Origin: Orbaceae bacterium ESL0727 | GTDB taxonomy: Bacteria; Pseudomonadota; Gammaproteobacteria; Enterobacterales; Orbaceae | Direction of reading: 5' to 3' | DNA length: 64,000 bases | Assembly: GCA_029433345.1 (NCBI GenBank) | Contig: JAQTHY010000001.1 | Location: forward strand, 868,001-932,000 | In this document: piece after piece, positions 27,375 through 37,693 of the stretch | How the letters are laid out: every line of letters starts with the position of its first letter | Numbering within the stretch: the stretch's first letter is position 1 | Translations under genes and position numbers: made by a program | The notes under the pieces: generated by a model | What the model saw: the letters and a program-made list of their open reading frames with translations, nothing else | What the model was told of the DNA's origin: nothing | Databases searched by the model: none

Positions 27375-28250
27375 TTAATTCCCTATTCGCTGATTATGTA
27401 ATCCAAAACTCAGTAAATAAACTAAGGTAATTGTGATAATAATTGCCAGTCCAGGCGACAAAAAAGCCCAATAGTTGCTATAAATAATACTTTTCATTTG
27501 GAACATCATCATACCTAAATCGGGATGATCAATGTCGTTGGCGAAACCTAAAAAAGTGAGTGTGGTAATCGCTAAAATCATCTGTCCAAATAGTGAAATT
27601 ATTTCGGTTAAATAAAACGGAAATATATTAGGAATAATGCAGCGACTGAGAATCTGAAATGATGACAAACCATCTAATCGATAAGCAGTAATATAGGTTT
27701 TTAGGCTTTCTTGAATAATTTTGGTATGCACATTGTAGATAAATCGCGGCATGTAGGTAAGGCCAATCACAATTAATAGATTGGTTGTACTATTTTTGAA
27801 GACTAAGCTGATCACAATCACACCCAATAGTGGTGGAATCGCCGCAAATAAGCGCAAAATTAATAATAATAGCGAGCGTAAAAAAGGAATGAAAAACAGT
27901 AAATAATTTATTATTGCGCCAAAAATGACAATATAAAGTAATGTTTTTATCGTCATCACGGTTGTTGTGCGGTAACTAATGAGCAAGTAATCGAAAATAT
28001 CTTGTCCATTGATATCGGTACCTAAGATATGATTAACATCGCCATTTGCCCACCATGCAGGGGGGAGTGAAGCGATATAAATAGGGTCGACCTGGGCATG
28101 GAAAAACCATCGGGTAGAGAGTACCAAGCCAATGATGGCGATAATGCCATAGGTGCTAATAAGCAGATAAATGTTGCTATGTAATTTTTTTAATAATAGA
28201 GGTAGCCAATCAAAATGGATGATTGTTTTTTGAGTGAGCTGATTAAACAT
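27375..28250 (-). CDS. sapC: Sap transporter permease SapC
   Basis: 291 residues, several hydrophobic helices, DppC-type permease: ILGTDINGQDIFDYLLISYRTTTVMT in the N-terminal periplasmic region, and the coupling-loop EAA-like segment around YRLDGLSSFQILSRCIIPNIFP. Overlaps sapB by 8 bp, so the pair is translationally coupled. Confidence 0.93.
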   Translation of the reverse strand: MFNQLTQKTIIHFDWLPLLLKKLHSNIYLLISTYGIIAIIGLVLSTRWFFHAQVDPIYIASLPPAWWANGDVNHILGTDINGQDIFDYLLISYRTTTVMTIKTLLYIVIFGAIINYLLFFIPFLRSLLLLILRLFAAIPPLLGVIVISLVFKNSTTNLLIVIGLTYMPRFIYNVHTKIIQESLKTYITAYRLDGLSSFQILSRCIIPNIFPFYLTEIISLFGQMILAITTLTFLGFANDIDHPDLGMMMFQMKSIIYSNYWAFLSPGLAIIITITLVYLLSFGLHNQRIGN

Positions 28251-29172
28251 AATTTTCCTTATGACGCATAGGATAAATAATCAGTACCGAAATTTCACTT
28301 AAGAGTGTTAACAGGCTGGTGACTGTTCCACACGCCAAAATAGCAATAGCAATAATATTGTAATTGAATTGGTGATAAGCCATTATGACCCATTGCCCTA
28401 ATCCAATGCGATTAAATAAAATTTCAATTACCATCGTTGAAAAGAGTAACGTTGAGGTATTGTAAGACAGTTGTGGAATAATTGCAGGAATAGAATTAGG
28501 TAATAGATGGCGCATGAGTACCTTTAAAGGTGATGCTTCGCGAATAATCGCCATTTTTATATAATTTTGGTGTGTGGTATTTTTGACATTTTGACTCACT
28601 AACTGAATCGTGATGATGCAGGGCTGAATAGCGAGAATAATTGTTGGCAATAAGAGATATTGGATCTGTTCGATAAATGCCGTAGATTTATCTATTCCTG
28701 GCGTGATTAAGATATCTAATAAAGAGAGGCCGGTAATAGCGGGTTGAGTATCAAGATTAATAAAAAGTGACCAGTTTGGCGATAATAGATACATAATCAG
28801 GATAACTAGCCAGATCAATGGGCAAGCGTAAATAACTAAGCAGGTTATTTTGATAATATTATTTAGCCAGTTAAGGTGACTGAGCCCAAGAAAAATACCG
28901 ATAGGAATACCAATTAGAATGGATACAAATAGGGCAAGTAGACACAATTCGAAGGTGGCTGATAACATGCGTAATACCGGCACTGTTTCACCCGAGTCTA
29001 ATGTAAATTCGCCCGATAAAAGCTGAGTAAAAAAAGATTGGTAAGCATCGAGTAAATTTAATGGATTTAGTAACGAATCTGGTGCGAAATACGCAAGGCA
29101 GAAGCTGATTTGAGCAAGCAAAAATAAAATGAATAAAAAGGTAAATATTTTTCTTAAAATATAGATAACCAT
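28243..29172 (-). CDS. sapB: Sap transporter permease SapB
   Basis: 309 residues, DppB-type permease with about six membrane helices and the coupling segment REASPLKVLMRHLLPNSIPAI. First gene of the operon here. In E. coli and Pasteurellaceae the periplasmic binding protein gene sapA precedes sapB. Here only 127 bp separate sapB from rne, and no sapA is present. Confidence 0.92.
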   Translation of the reverse strand: MVIYILRKIFTFLFILFLLAQISFCLAYFAPDSLLNPLNLLDAYQSFFTQLLSGEFTLDSGETVPVLRMLSATFELCLLALFVSILIGIPIGIFLGLSHLNWLNNIIKITCLVIYACPLIWLVILIMYLLSPNWSLFINLDTQPAITGLSLLDILITPGIDKSTAFIEQIQYLLLPTIILAIQPCIITIQLVSQNVKNTTHQNYIKMAIIREASPLKVLMRHLLPNSIPAIIPQLSYNTSTLLFSTMVIEILFNRIGLGQWVIMAYHQFNYNIIAIAILACGTVTSLLTLLSEISVLIIYPMRHKENYV

Positions 29173-29223
29173 TGTCTATCTCTATCTGTTTATCTTTATA
29201 TCCATTACCATGCAATATGGTTG

Positions 29224-29290
29224 CTCTATTCCGCCACACCATGGTGGGGGAATAGAGAAAGGAAAGGTTTTATAGGGCTAGCTGCCCTAT
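29224..29290. other. Two stem-loops between rne and sapB
   Basis: CTCTATTCC...GGAATAGAG (29224-29256, with inner CCAC/GTGG) and ATAGGGC/GCCCTAT (29272-29290). No T-tract follows on the minus strand, so rne transcripts may read into sap or be processed here. Function inferred. Confidence 0.45.
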
Positions 29291-29299
29291 GAGACGTTT

Positions 29300-32065
29300 T
29301 TATTTTGATGGTAATACCGGTTTACTGGCATCGGCATAAGCATGATCGTGGGCACTCATCCCACCAGCGGCACCTTTACCTGTAAATGAATAAGATTCCT
29401 GACGTGTTTTGATCTCAATAACGGTATCATCGTAATGCGGTGCGGGTGCTTTGGTCATGGCTGATGATGCGAAACCTAAGCTTGTGAACAGATCAGGTTG
29501 TTGCATTGATTTCGCATTATCTGTGGCTTTATCATCCACCGCTGTTTTGCTTTCATTCACGTTAGGGTTAGTGTTGGTGCGATTTTTCGTCTTAGTTGAT
29601 TTATCACTAGCACTTTTATTTTCACTGGTCGCGCTAACACTATTTTGATTCAATACCACCGGCAACAATAGATTTGGCATCGCTACTGTTTTGTTGGTTG
29701 TTTCATCATGATTGAGTGAATGATAATCAATATAGATTTTACCCATCGCCAATTCTGGTGAGGCAACCGCCATCGTTAATGGCATTGGTGATTGTTTAGG
29801 GTAATTATTTTTAGTGCGACGACGACGTTGTCCATTCATTCTTAAATGTCTTGATGAACGGCGTTGGCGTTTAGGTTGTGCTTCAGCTTGAGTAGTCGCA
29901 TTAGCATTGTCTGCTACGGGTGTTATATCAGCTAGTACAACCGGTAATAATATTGATGGAATACTCACTTTTCCTGCAGCATCAGTTATCGCCTCATGAT
30001 GGGGAATGCGAACACTTTTGCTGAGTTGTCGTGGTTGACGACGTGGTTTGGGGTCACGTGCTTTAACTGCCACTATCTCTTCGATAACTTTATTTGGTTT
30101 GTTATTCGATGCGTTAGTGTTGTTAGCCGCGCTACTATTTGCATTATTGTTAGCATTCTCATTAGTATTAACGGTTGTACCGTTATTGTTTTTCGGTCGA
30201 CGAGAATGGCGTGATGGCTGTTCTTTTGTGGCATCATCCGTGGTGGTTTGGGTAACAGCTGTGGCAGCGCTATTATTTCTATTCGCATTACGTGGCGGAC
30301 GACGATTATTATTTCGGCCTTGACGTTCTGGCTGTTTTACCGGTTTTGCTGGTGTTTCTGGTTGTGGTTTCTGCTCTTCGGATGAGAATAATTTTTGGAT
30401 ATTATGCCAAAGTGAATTAAATAACCCAACAGTCATCTCTTTTTTCGATTTAGTGACCGTTTTAGTCGGATTAATTTCTACTTTCGGACCGGATAGTACG
30501 GCTTCTTCGACCACGATATCTGGAATCTGTTCTTCTTCCTCTTCTTCTAATTCGCGGACGAGTTTCGGTAAATTATAGCTTAGGACATCGATTTCTTCAC
30601 CGTGACGTTTACGGATCACTTTATACAGTGGTGTTTCCATTTCGGGATCGCCCGCAATGACAATCTTGACGTCAGGATACATCTGTTCGATACGGGTAAT
30701 GGTGCGTCTTTTTTCGTTAAGTAAATAACTCGCAATCGGTACCGGTACAATGACATCGATTTGAATTGTATTTTCTTTCATCGCTTCTTCTTGGATTAGA
30801 CGCAAGACAGATAACGAGAGGGAATTATTATCACGAATCGTTCCAGTACCTTGGCAACGCGGACAGATATGGTGAGTGGCTTCACGTAGCGATGGGCTAA
30901 GGCGCTGACGCGACATTTCTAATAGACCGAAACGTGAGATGCGGGCTGTTTGAATACGTGCACGATCCGTTTTCATTGCTTCTTTGAGTCGATTTTCGAC
31001 TTCGCGTTGATTGCGGATTGGGGTCATATCAATAAAGTCAATGACAATCAAACCACCTAAATCGCGTAAACGTAATTGACGGGCTATCTCTTCGGCCGCT
31101 TCTAGATTGGTATTAAATGCGGTTTCTTCGATATCGCTACCACGAATTGATTTGGCTGAGTTAATGTCAATAGCGGTTAAGGCTTCAGTTGCATCAATGA
31201 CAATTGAACCACCTGAAGGTAAACGGACTTCACGTTGATAAGCAGATTCAATCTGTGCTTCGATCTGGAAATGATTAAACAGTGGCACATCACCATCATA
31301 TAGTTTTAGGCGACTGACATATTCTATACGACCCAGATCGGCGAGCCGTTTTTTGGCAATCTCAAGTACTTTAGGATTATCAATAAGGATATCACCAACA
31401 TCATCACGTAAATAATCACGAAAGGCGCGGGTAATGATATCACTTTCTTTATGGATCAGGCTCGGGGCTGAATGATTTTTGGCTTCGTTTTGGATAGCAA
31501 GCCAGTAATTGACTAATGCATCTAAGTCTTGCTGTAGCTCTTCTTGTGTTTTGCCAACGCCAGCTGTGCGCGCAATAACGCCCATGCCTTTCGGCTTTTC
31601 TATGGCATCAATAATGCGTTTTAAGTCAGCCCGATCTTCCCCTTCAATACGACGAGAAACACCACCTGCACGTGGATCATTTGGCATTAAAACTAAATAA
31701 CTACCGGCTAGGCTGATGTAAGTGGTTAAGGCTGCACCTTTTTTCCCGCGGATCTCTTTTTCAATCTGAATAAGAACTTCTTGCCCTTCTTGCAGATGTT
31801 TAATACTACGGCGACCGCTGATATTGGCTGGGAAGTAGCTTTCGGCAATCTCTTTTAATGGTAGGAAACCATCGCGTTCGCCACCGTAAGAGACAAAAGC
31901 CGCTTCTAAGCTTGGATTGATTTTGGTGATTTTCCCTTTGTAAATATTGGCTTTTTTCTGTTCATGGCCAAGGCTTTCGATATCTAAATCATAGAGACGT
32001 TGACCATCGACGAGTGCAACACGCAGCTCTTCTTGCTGGGTTGCATTGATTAGCATTCTTTTCAT
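29300..32065 (-). CDS. rne: Ribonuclease E
   Basis: 921 residues (E. coli 1061). The endonuclease core of the RNA degradosome. The N-terminal half (about 1-520) is highly conserved: S1 domain (NIYKGKITKINPSLEAAFVSYGGERDGFLPLKEI), the DNase I-like catalytic region with IVIDATEALTAIDINS and LIVIDFIDM (catalytic aspartates), and the Zn-link CPRCQGTGTI. The C-terminal half (about 560-921) is low-complexity: Arg/Asn/Thr-rich, with RRPPRNANRN and long Asn/Ala stretches, suited to RNA binding and partner scaffolding. It ends in a small GKGAAGGMSAHDHA tail. Confidence 0.96.
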   Translation of the reverse strand: MKRMLINATQQEELRVALVDGQRLYDLDIESLGHEQKKANIYKGKITKINPSLEAAFVSYGGERDGFLPLKEIAESYFPANISGRRSIKHLQEGQEVLIQIEKEIRGKKGAALTTYISLAGSYLVLMPNDPRAGGVSRRIEGEDRADLKRIIDAIEKPKGMGVIARTAGVGKTQEELQQDLDALVNYWLAIQNEAKNHSAPSLIHKESDIITRAFRDYLRDDVGDILIDNPKVLEIAKKRLADLGRIEYVSRLKLYDGDVPLFNHFQIEAQIESAYQREVRLPSGGSIVIDATEALTAIDINSAKSIRGSDIEETAFNTNLEAAEEIARQLRLRDLGGLIVIDFIDMTPIRNQREVENRLKEAMKTDRARIQTARISRFGLLEMSRQRLSPSLREATHHICPRCQGTGTIRDNNSLSLSVLRLIQEEAMKENTIQIDVIVPVPIASYLLNEKRRTITRIEQMYPDVKIVIAGDPEMETPLYKVIRKRHGEEIDVLSYNLPKLVRELEEEEEEQIPDIVVEEAVLSGPKVEINPTKTVTKSKKEMTVGLFNSLWHNIQKLFSSEEQKPQPETPAKPVKQPERQGRNNNRRPPRNANRNNSAATAVTQTTTDDATKEQPSRHSRRPKNNNGTTVNTNENANNNANSSAANNTNASNNKPNKVIEEIVAVKARDPKPRRQPRQLSKSVRIPHHEAITDAAGKVSIPSILLPVVLADITPVADNANATTQAEAQPKRQRRSSRHLRMNGQRRRRTKNNYPKQSPMPLTMAVASPELAMGKIYIDYHSLNHDETTNKTVAMPNLLLPVVLNQNSVSATSENKSASDKSTKTKNRTNTNPNVNESKTAVDDKATDNAKSMQQPDLFTSLGFASSAMTKAPAPHYDDTVIEIKTRQESYSFTGKGAAGGMSAHDHAYADASKPVLPSK

Positions 32066-33358
32066 TATTCTACACTCTTAATTAATCGTGATTAATAGTA
32101 GGTAGAATCTCATTTTTAGTTTCTGTTTATTTTATTTAAGTAATTGTAAGTATTCATTATTTTATTTATTTTTGTTGTTATTATTATATTATGTGAATAT
32201 CTTTCATTTACTTGTTATCAATCAATGATGATCCACATCGGCGTGGTTTTTACTTTAGCCGTTATGCCAATCACGCAATTGTTTTTGCAAATGCCGTTTT
32301 ATCTGTTTTGCTGCTAACGCTACTCATTATTTTTAAAAAGGTTATTTTATTCCACATACTGTCACTTGTGGGAGTGTTGACGGGAGAAGAGCGTTGCTCT
32401 ACGGCCCACTTATCCTTTTGTAAACCTTTAATGCTAAAGAGTATTGATAGTTAGCTAAACATTATTACTGTTATTTTTAATCATAATGAGGATGATCATT
32501 ATGCGGAATTTTGCAGATTAACAGCCATATTGATGGCACAGTTTTGTGAATTTTAAAACTTATCCATCGTAAGACCCATTATTTGCAAAATGCCTCAATT
32601 GCAAAAGAATAACAGACCAAGAGACTTATTATTCTTCAAGATGATTACTTTGTTCTTATGGAATAAAGCAGAGATAAAAGTTATAGGATTGTTGCCCAGT
32701 AATCTGTTATTTTCTTGCTCATCTTCAGCAATAATGAGTCTATGCTGTTTTTAAAATAAACATATTATCTAATTATAAAGATTTTACTTACTTAGTTTTT
32801 CATAATCTGTTTTGTATAATTTATTTTTTATCACTTATGCTGTCTAACGCCATTGCTGCATCATAAGGATAAAAACACTAGCATATTATTCACGTTTCAG
32901 ATCAGGATAGCAAGAAAATTAAATTTTTATTTTATAAATAGTTAGTTGTTTATTTTGTTTTTATTTTTTAATTCATTGCTTCATAAGCAAAAATAGAAAA
33001 ATTTTACATAAACGTATAGTAACTCTGAAACATTGCTAAAAATTAGGCTGATTTAATGCAAAATAATCGTGGCAAAAGATTCTTTATTATTTTCAATAAG
33101 GTGATTTTATTTTGCTTTTGTTATAGATCAGATATCGCGATAAGAAGAGGAAATTATCAGGTTGGTTATAGTCAGAAAAAGCGGAACGTGGTAGACTGAA
33201 TCAAACTCTAAAGCTTGTTTGCCTAAGTAATATTGAATGATCGATATGATATGAACTGGTGATATTTATTATGATAATAATCAATATTATAAGGTGAGTA
33301 AGCCGCGGCATAATGTAGAAATGCTTATGCTTCCCGATATTGGATAAGGTGTTTGGAC
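32066..33358. other. 1.3 kb spacer between rne and moaA
   Basis: A long AT-rich region between divergent genes. It contains CCACA/TGTGG (32351-32370) and repeat copy D (32994-33031). Its rne-proximal part probably encodes the long rne leader used for autoregulation in relatives. Two small open frames (TTG start at 32212, 80 codons; ATG 32590, 54 codons) lack ribosome sites and look non-coding. I recognised no RNA gene or molybdenum-cofactor riboswitch. Confidence 0.45.
32994..33031 (-). repeat. Dispersed 28-38 bp repeat, copy D (reverse)
   Basis: On the minus strand: GTTTCAGAGTTAC, TATACGTTTATGT, AAAATTTTTCT. The tail matches copies B and C. Confidence 0.75.
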
Positions 33359-34354
33359 ATGCAATTAATTGATAATTATCAGCGTAGATTCCACTATCTA
33401 CGACTGTCGATTACCGAACTGTGCAATTTTCAGTGTCAATACTGTTTGCCTGACGGTTATCATCCGAATAAAGATTCGGCATTAGATGGTCATAACCATA
33501 AATTTTTATCACTCTCTGAAATCGAAAATGTGGTCGCAGTTTTTGCCGATCTGGGTGTTCATAAAGTACGTTTAACCGGTGGTGAGCCAACTTTACGCCG
33601 TGATTTTATTGATATTTTATCGCTGATTTCATCTTATCCAACTATCAAAGTTCGCGCTATTACGACAAATGGCTCACGTTTGCTTAAGAATATTGCTAAT
33701 TGGCAAGCAGCCGGATTAAACGCGATTAATATTAGTATTGATAGTTTATCCCCCTATTTTTTCAAATTAATTACTGGGCAAGATAAGTTATTTGAAGTGA
33801 TGCGTGGGGTGGATAGATCGCTCGAACTGGGCATTGAGAAAGTCAAAGTCAATACGGTATTGATGAAAAATAGGAATGATAATCTAGCCGATTATTTGGC
33901 ATGGATTAAAGATAGGCCTATTGATTTGCGTTTTATTGAATTGATGGAAACCGGTGATGATCGTCAATTGTTTGATCATTATCATGTATCTGGCAGCAAG
34001 ATGGAAGCACAGCTTATTGAGCAAGGTTGGCAGTTGCAACCGAAAGAACGCTTAGCTGGGCCAGCTAAGGTTTATACACATGATGATTATCAAGGCAAGA
34101 TTGGCTTAATTATGCCGTATTCAAAGGATTTTTGTAAAAGCTGTAATCGCTTACGAATCTCATCAGTTGGGAAATTACATTATTGTCTATTTGGTGATGC
34201 AGCTGTTGATTTGCGTGCATTATTGGCTAAACCAGAGCAGCGCGAACAGCTAAAAGTGCAGATTTTAGCGTCACTTGCCATCAAACCCGAAAAACATTAT
34301 TTGCATGATCATAATGTTGGTATTACACAGAATCTATCTTATATTGGCGGTTAG
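33359..34354 (+). CDS. moaA: GTP 3',8-cyclase MoaA
   Basis: 331 residues from ATG 33359 (AAGG 9 bases upstream; a TTG two codons earlier is unlikely). A radical-SAM enzyme for the first step of molybdopterin synthesis. N-terminal cluster: CNFQCQYC; KVRLTGGEPTLRRDF follows. C-terminal cluster: CKSCNRLRISSVGKLHYC. It ends in NLSYIGG, and this Gly-Gly tail is needed for activity in the family. No other moa genes are nearby. Its last 32 bp overlap the convergent gluQ. Confidence 0.96.
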   Translation: MQLIDNYQRRFHYLRLSITELCNFQCQYCLPDGYHPNKDSALDGHNHKFLSLSEIENVVAVFADLGVHKVRLTGGEPTLRRDFIDILSLISSYPTIKVRAITTNGSRLLKNIANWQAAGLNAINISIDSLSPYFFKLITGQDKLFEVMRGVDRSLELGIEKVKVNTVLMKNRNDNLADYLAWIKDRPIDLRFIELMETGDDRQLFDHYHVSGSKMEAQLIEQGWQLQPKERLAGPAKVYTHDDYQGKIGLIMPYSKDFCKSCNRLRISSVGKLHYCLFGDAAVDLRALLAKPEQREQLKVQILASLAIKPEKHYLHDHNVGITQNLSYIGG

Positions 34355-35210
34355 TTTTGGGAATAGAGGCTATATTCCAATGCATCACTGCCCAATTGAT
34401 TAACTGATCTTGGCTAGCATCTAACCAATCTGTCGGAATCTTTTGTCCTAAAAAGGTTAACGCTTTTATTGTCAATGATTTTACATTAGACAAGCTAAGG
34501 GGTGTCGCGTGATTCTGTTTAGAAAGCTTATTTCCATGCTGATCTAATGCTAAAGGGAGATGGCAATAATTAGGAACCTGCCAATTCAGTAAGTGATATA
34601 GTGAAATCTGTTTACCTGTAATGGATAATAAATCTGCCCCACGGACAATTTCTGTCACACCTTGAGCATGATCATCCAGTACGACAACCAGATTATAAGC
34701 AAATAAGTTATCTTTGCGGTGAATAATAAAATCTTCTTCGGCATTGCGTCTATCAATCTGTTGTTGTCCTTGGATCTGATCGCTGAATTGGTAGACGGGA
34801 TAGGTCTGTTTTAGCCGAATAGCTAAGGGTTTGTTTGTCGGCTGTAAGTGGCGCGTACGGCAAAAATTATCATATTGCCCCTGTAATAATGTCGAAATAC
34901 GTTGGCGACTACAATCACAATAATAGGCTAACTGTTTAGATAATAAAAAGTGAAGCGTTTCAAGATAACGCGCTGAACAGGCCGATTGATAGAGAACGTC
35001 CTCATCCCAATAGAGGCCAAACGCTTCTAATGTTTTTAAGATAAGTGCCGGTGCATCGGGGCATTCGCGGGGCGGATCAATATCTTCAATACGGACTAGC
35101 CATTTACCGTTTTGCGCTTTTGCTTGTAAATAGCTCCCTAATGCAGTAATAAGTGATCCAAAGTGTAAGGGGCCTGATGGTGAAGGGGCGAAACGACCAA
35201 TATAAGACAT
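34323..35210 (-). CDS. gluQ: Glutamyl-Q tRNA(Asp) synthetase
   Basis: About 295 residues; I took ATG 35208-35210 (MSYIGRFAPSPSGPLHFGSL), the family N-terminus. A GluRS-like catalytic core without anticodon domain that attaches glutamate to queuosine in tRNA-Asp. HIGH-type motif: PSGPLHFGSL; zinc cysteines around YYCDCSRQRI and FCRTRH; KMSKS counterpart: NKLSKQNHA. Downstream of dksA as in E. coli. The 3' end overlaps moaA convergently. Confidence 0.94.
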   Translation of the reverse strand: MSYIGRFAPSPSGPLHFGSLITALGSYLQAKAQNGKWLVRIEDIDPPRECPDAPALILKTLEAFGLYWDEDVLYQSACSARYLETLHFLLSKQLAYYCDCSRQRISTLLQGQYDNFCRTRHLQPTNKPLAIRLKQTYPVYQFSDQIQGQQQIDRRNAEEDFIIHRKDNLFAYNLVVVLDDHAQGVTEIVRGADLLSITGKQISLYHLLNWQVPNYCHLPLALDQHGNKLSKQNHATPLSLSNVKSLTIKALTFLGQKIPTDWLDASQDQLINWAVMHWNIASIPKTNRQYKIDSV

Positions 35211-35295
35211 ATACACACTTTATGCTGTGCTCTAGCGGTCTGCTTTTTTAGTCATCATCATGTTACGATTAAACAGATAACGCTAGAGATAATTT

Positions 35296-35751
35296 TTATA
35301 CACCCATCTGTTTTTCACGTAATTCAGCTAATGTTTTGCAATCAATACAAAGATCGGCTGTTGGTCGTGCTTCCAGACGGCGAATACCAATTTCGACACC
35401 ACAAGATTCACAATAACCAAAATCGTCTGTTTCGATTTTCTTTAATGTTTTTTCAATTTTTTTGATTAATTTACGTTCGCGATCACGAGCACGTAACTCT
35501 AAACTAAATTCCTCTTCTTGTGTTGCACGATCCGCTGGATCAGGGAAGTTAGCTGCTTCGTCTTGCATGTGTGTCACTGTTTTACCCATTTCACCTTGTA
35601 GCTGTTTTAGCCAAGCTTCAAGAATCAGTTTAAAATGTTTTAACTGTTTAGGGTTCATATACTCTTCGTCTTTTGCTTCTTTGTAAGGCTCAAGGCCTGC
35701 AACAGCAAGTAAACTAAGAGAAGAAGTATTGATTTTTTGTTCCTTTTTCAC
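35296..35751 (-). CDS. dksA: RNA polymerase-binding transcription factor DksA
   Basis: 151 residues (E. coli 151). A coiled-coil protein that enters the RNA polymerase secondary channel and works with ppGpp. The coil tip aspartates lie in [16 protein letters not shown], and the C-terminal zinc finger is [26 protein letters not shown]. Followed by gluQ on the same strand after 85 bp. Confidence 0.97.
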   Translation of the reverse strand: MKKEQKINTSSLSLLAVAGLEPYKEAKDEEYMNPKQLKHFKLILEAWLKQLQGEMGKTVTHMQDEAANFPDPADRATQEEEFSLELRARDRERKLIKKIEKTLKKIETDDFGYCESCGVEIGIRRLEARPTADLCIDCKTLAELREKQMGV

Positions 35752-35881
35752 AGAAATCTCCTTCAGGCAGATAATTGGCAGCGGTAGACTATAGCAATAA
35801 ATTAGCCATTATCAAATTTTTTTATCAATTTTTTTTGTGATTAGTCATATGAGATAATATAACAGTATGTTTTTTATTATA

Positions 35882-36370
35882 TTATTTATTTTCCCATAAA
35901 ACCATTCCCTTTAAAGGAATTTTTGCTATCAGATCATATAAAGGTGTCTGATCGGGTAAGATAAGATTAGGTGCGATATCAAATAGTGGATAGAGGACAA
36001 ATTCACGATTTTGCATATCATAATGGGGAATTGTTAATCTTTCATTGTCGATAATTAAGTTATCGTACAATAAGATATCTAAATCTAATGTTCTGGCGCC
36101 CCATCGTTGAGATTTGCGTATGCGTCCTTGTGATTTTTCGATAGATTGTAGATGATCAAGCAATTCGAGCGGAGATAAAGTCGTGGTTAATTCGATAACC
36201 GCATTAAGATAATCATTCTGATTTTGTGGACCCAATGGTTTACTGCGGTAAAACGGTGAGATTTGGGTAACATGGGTATGAGGTAATTGCTGTAATTGCT
36301 GCAAGGCCTGATTGGCTTGTGCCAGTGGATTATCTAGATTACTTCCTAAAGCAACAAATACAGAAGACAT
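35882..36370 (-). CDS. folK: 6-hydroxymethyl-7,8-dihydropterin pyrophosphokinase FolK
   Basis: 162 residues. It transfers pyrophosphate from ATP to the folate pterin precursor. Features: VFVALGSNLDNP at the start, YRSKPLGPQNQNDYLNAVIEL, and the signature RKSQRWGARTLDLDILLYDN with metal-binding aspartates, then IPHYDMQNREFVLYPL. In E. coli pcnB lies between gluQ/dksA and folK; here it is missing. Confidence 0.95.
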   Translation of the reverse strand: MSSVFVALGSNLDNPLAQANQALQQLQQLPHTHVTQISPFYRSKPLGPQNQNDYLNAVIELTTTLSPLELLDHLQSIEKSQGRIRKSQRWGARTLDLDILLYDNLIIDNERLTIPHYDMQNREFVLYPLFDIAPNLILPDQTPLYDLIAKIPLKGMVLWENK

Positions 36371-36487
36371 AAGTCAATCCTTTTTTATTCTACCAATAGT
36401 AATCGGCTATCAAATAATGCATGATTGATTGACGGATAATGCGGTTAGCCCCATTACCCATCAAGATGAACAAAACCGATAAAGCCA

Positions 36488-37693
36488 TTAGGCTGATGTG
36501 GTCGGCAATACCTTAACAATCGATTCACATAAGCGTGACATATTATCTAATGTCATGCCAGCAACATTGATACGGCCAGAATTAACAATATAAATGCCAT
36601 AATCATTACGTAATGTTAATACCTGTCCTTCATTGAGCCCGCTAAATGAAAACATGCCGTTTTGTTTAGCAATAAAACTAAAATCTTGTTTTGCTCCTTT
36701 TTCTTGCAATGTTTTCACAAATAGCTGTCGCATACGATAGATACGTTGTCGCATCGTAGTTAGTTCACTTAACCACTCTTCTTTTAGTTCGGGGGTGGTG
36801 AGAATATGTGCCACAATTTTAGCGCCATGTGCGGGTGGATTCGAATAATTGGCCCGGATAATGGTTTTGACCTGACTAAATGCGCGATCGGCAATATCGG
36901 CATTTTCGGCAATAAGTGTGAAGGCACCTACGCGTTCATTATAGAGACTAAAATTCTTTGAATAAGAACTGGCAATCAGGAGTTCAGGTTGACTTTTGAT
37001 AAAGAGGCGCAAGCCATAGGCATCTTCGTCTAAACCTTGCCCAAAACCTTGGTAGGCTAAATCAAATAAAGGTAACCAACCCTTTTCTAAGGAGAGATCG
37101 GCAATGGCCTGCCACTGTTCTGGGGTAGGATCAATACCTGTTGGATTATGACAACAGCCGTGGAATAAAACGGCTTCGCCAGTGGTAACATGGCTGAGAT
37201 CGGCCATCATGGCATCAAAATCAAGACTGTGATCGGTAGCATTATAGTAATGGTATTCCCGCACTTCTAGCCCAGCAGTTTGAAAAACGCTACGGTGATT
37301 TGGCCAAGTTGGATTGCTGACCCAAATCCGTTTTACTTTGGTTCTGCGGGCTAAGAAATCGGCCATAATACAAAGTGCGCCTGTGCCACCCGGTGCTTGT
37401 GCAGTACGTGCTCGCTGACTTTGCGTGTCAATAATTTCTGTGCCAAACAGTAACTGTTGGGTTACTCGATTAAATTCAGGTGAGCCTGTAATGGGAAGAT
37501 AGGTTTTATTCTTTTCATGCTCTAATAAAAAAAGTTCAGCTTTTTTGACGCTACCTAAAATAGGCGTTTGTGATGTTTCGTCTTTATAGATACCAACACT
37601 TAAATTGATTTTATTTGCACGCGTATCGGCATTATAAAGATCAGCCAGTCCAAGAATAGGATCAGCGGGTGCTGCAGTTAGATTTTCAAACAT
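36488..37693 (-). CDS. aspC: Aspartate aminotransferase AspC
   Basis: 401 residues. PLP-dependent transfer of amino groups between aspartate/aromatic amino acids and 2-oxoglutarate. [19 protein letters not shown] is the AspC N-terminus. Further: [34 protein letters not shown], the PLP-lysine in [28 protein letters not shown] and SGRINVAGM with the C-terminal substrate-binding Arg. Paralogue of tyrB at about 4.0-5.2 kb; the pair covers aspartate and aromatic transamination. Confidence 0.95.
   Translation of the reverse strand: MFENLTAAPADPILGLADLYNADTRANKINLSVGIYKDETSQTPILGSVKKAELFLLEHEKNKTYLPITGSPEFNRVTQQLLFGTEIIDTQSQRARTAQAPGGTGALCIMADFLARRTKVKRIWVSNPTWPNHRSVFQTAGLEVREYHYYNATDHSLDFDAMMADLSHVTTGEAVLFHGCCHNPTGIDPTPEQWQAIADLSLEKGWLPLFDLAYQGFGQGLDEDAYGLRLFIKSQPELLIASSYSKNFSLYNERVGAFTLIAENADIADRAFSQVKTIIRANYSNPPAHGAKIVAHILTTPELKEEWLSELTTMRQRIYRMRQLFVKTLQEKGAKQDFSFIAKQNGMFSFSGLNEGQVLTLRNDYGIYIVNSGRINVAGMTLDNMSRLCESIVKVLPTTSA

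Noticed and set aside
30060-30340. Low-complexity Asn/Ala/Thr-rich DNA within rne as a separate repeat element
   Set aside because: It is in frame and fits the disordered RNA-binding C-terminal half expected of RNase E.
32212-32454. 80-codon frame upstream of rne with a hydrophobic stretch
   Set aside because: TTG start, no ribosome site, no recognisable family; more likely part of the rne leader region on the other strand.
32590-32754. 54-codon frame (MPQLQKNN...)
   Set aside because: No ribosome site and random-looking composition.
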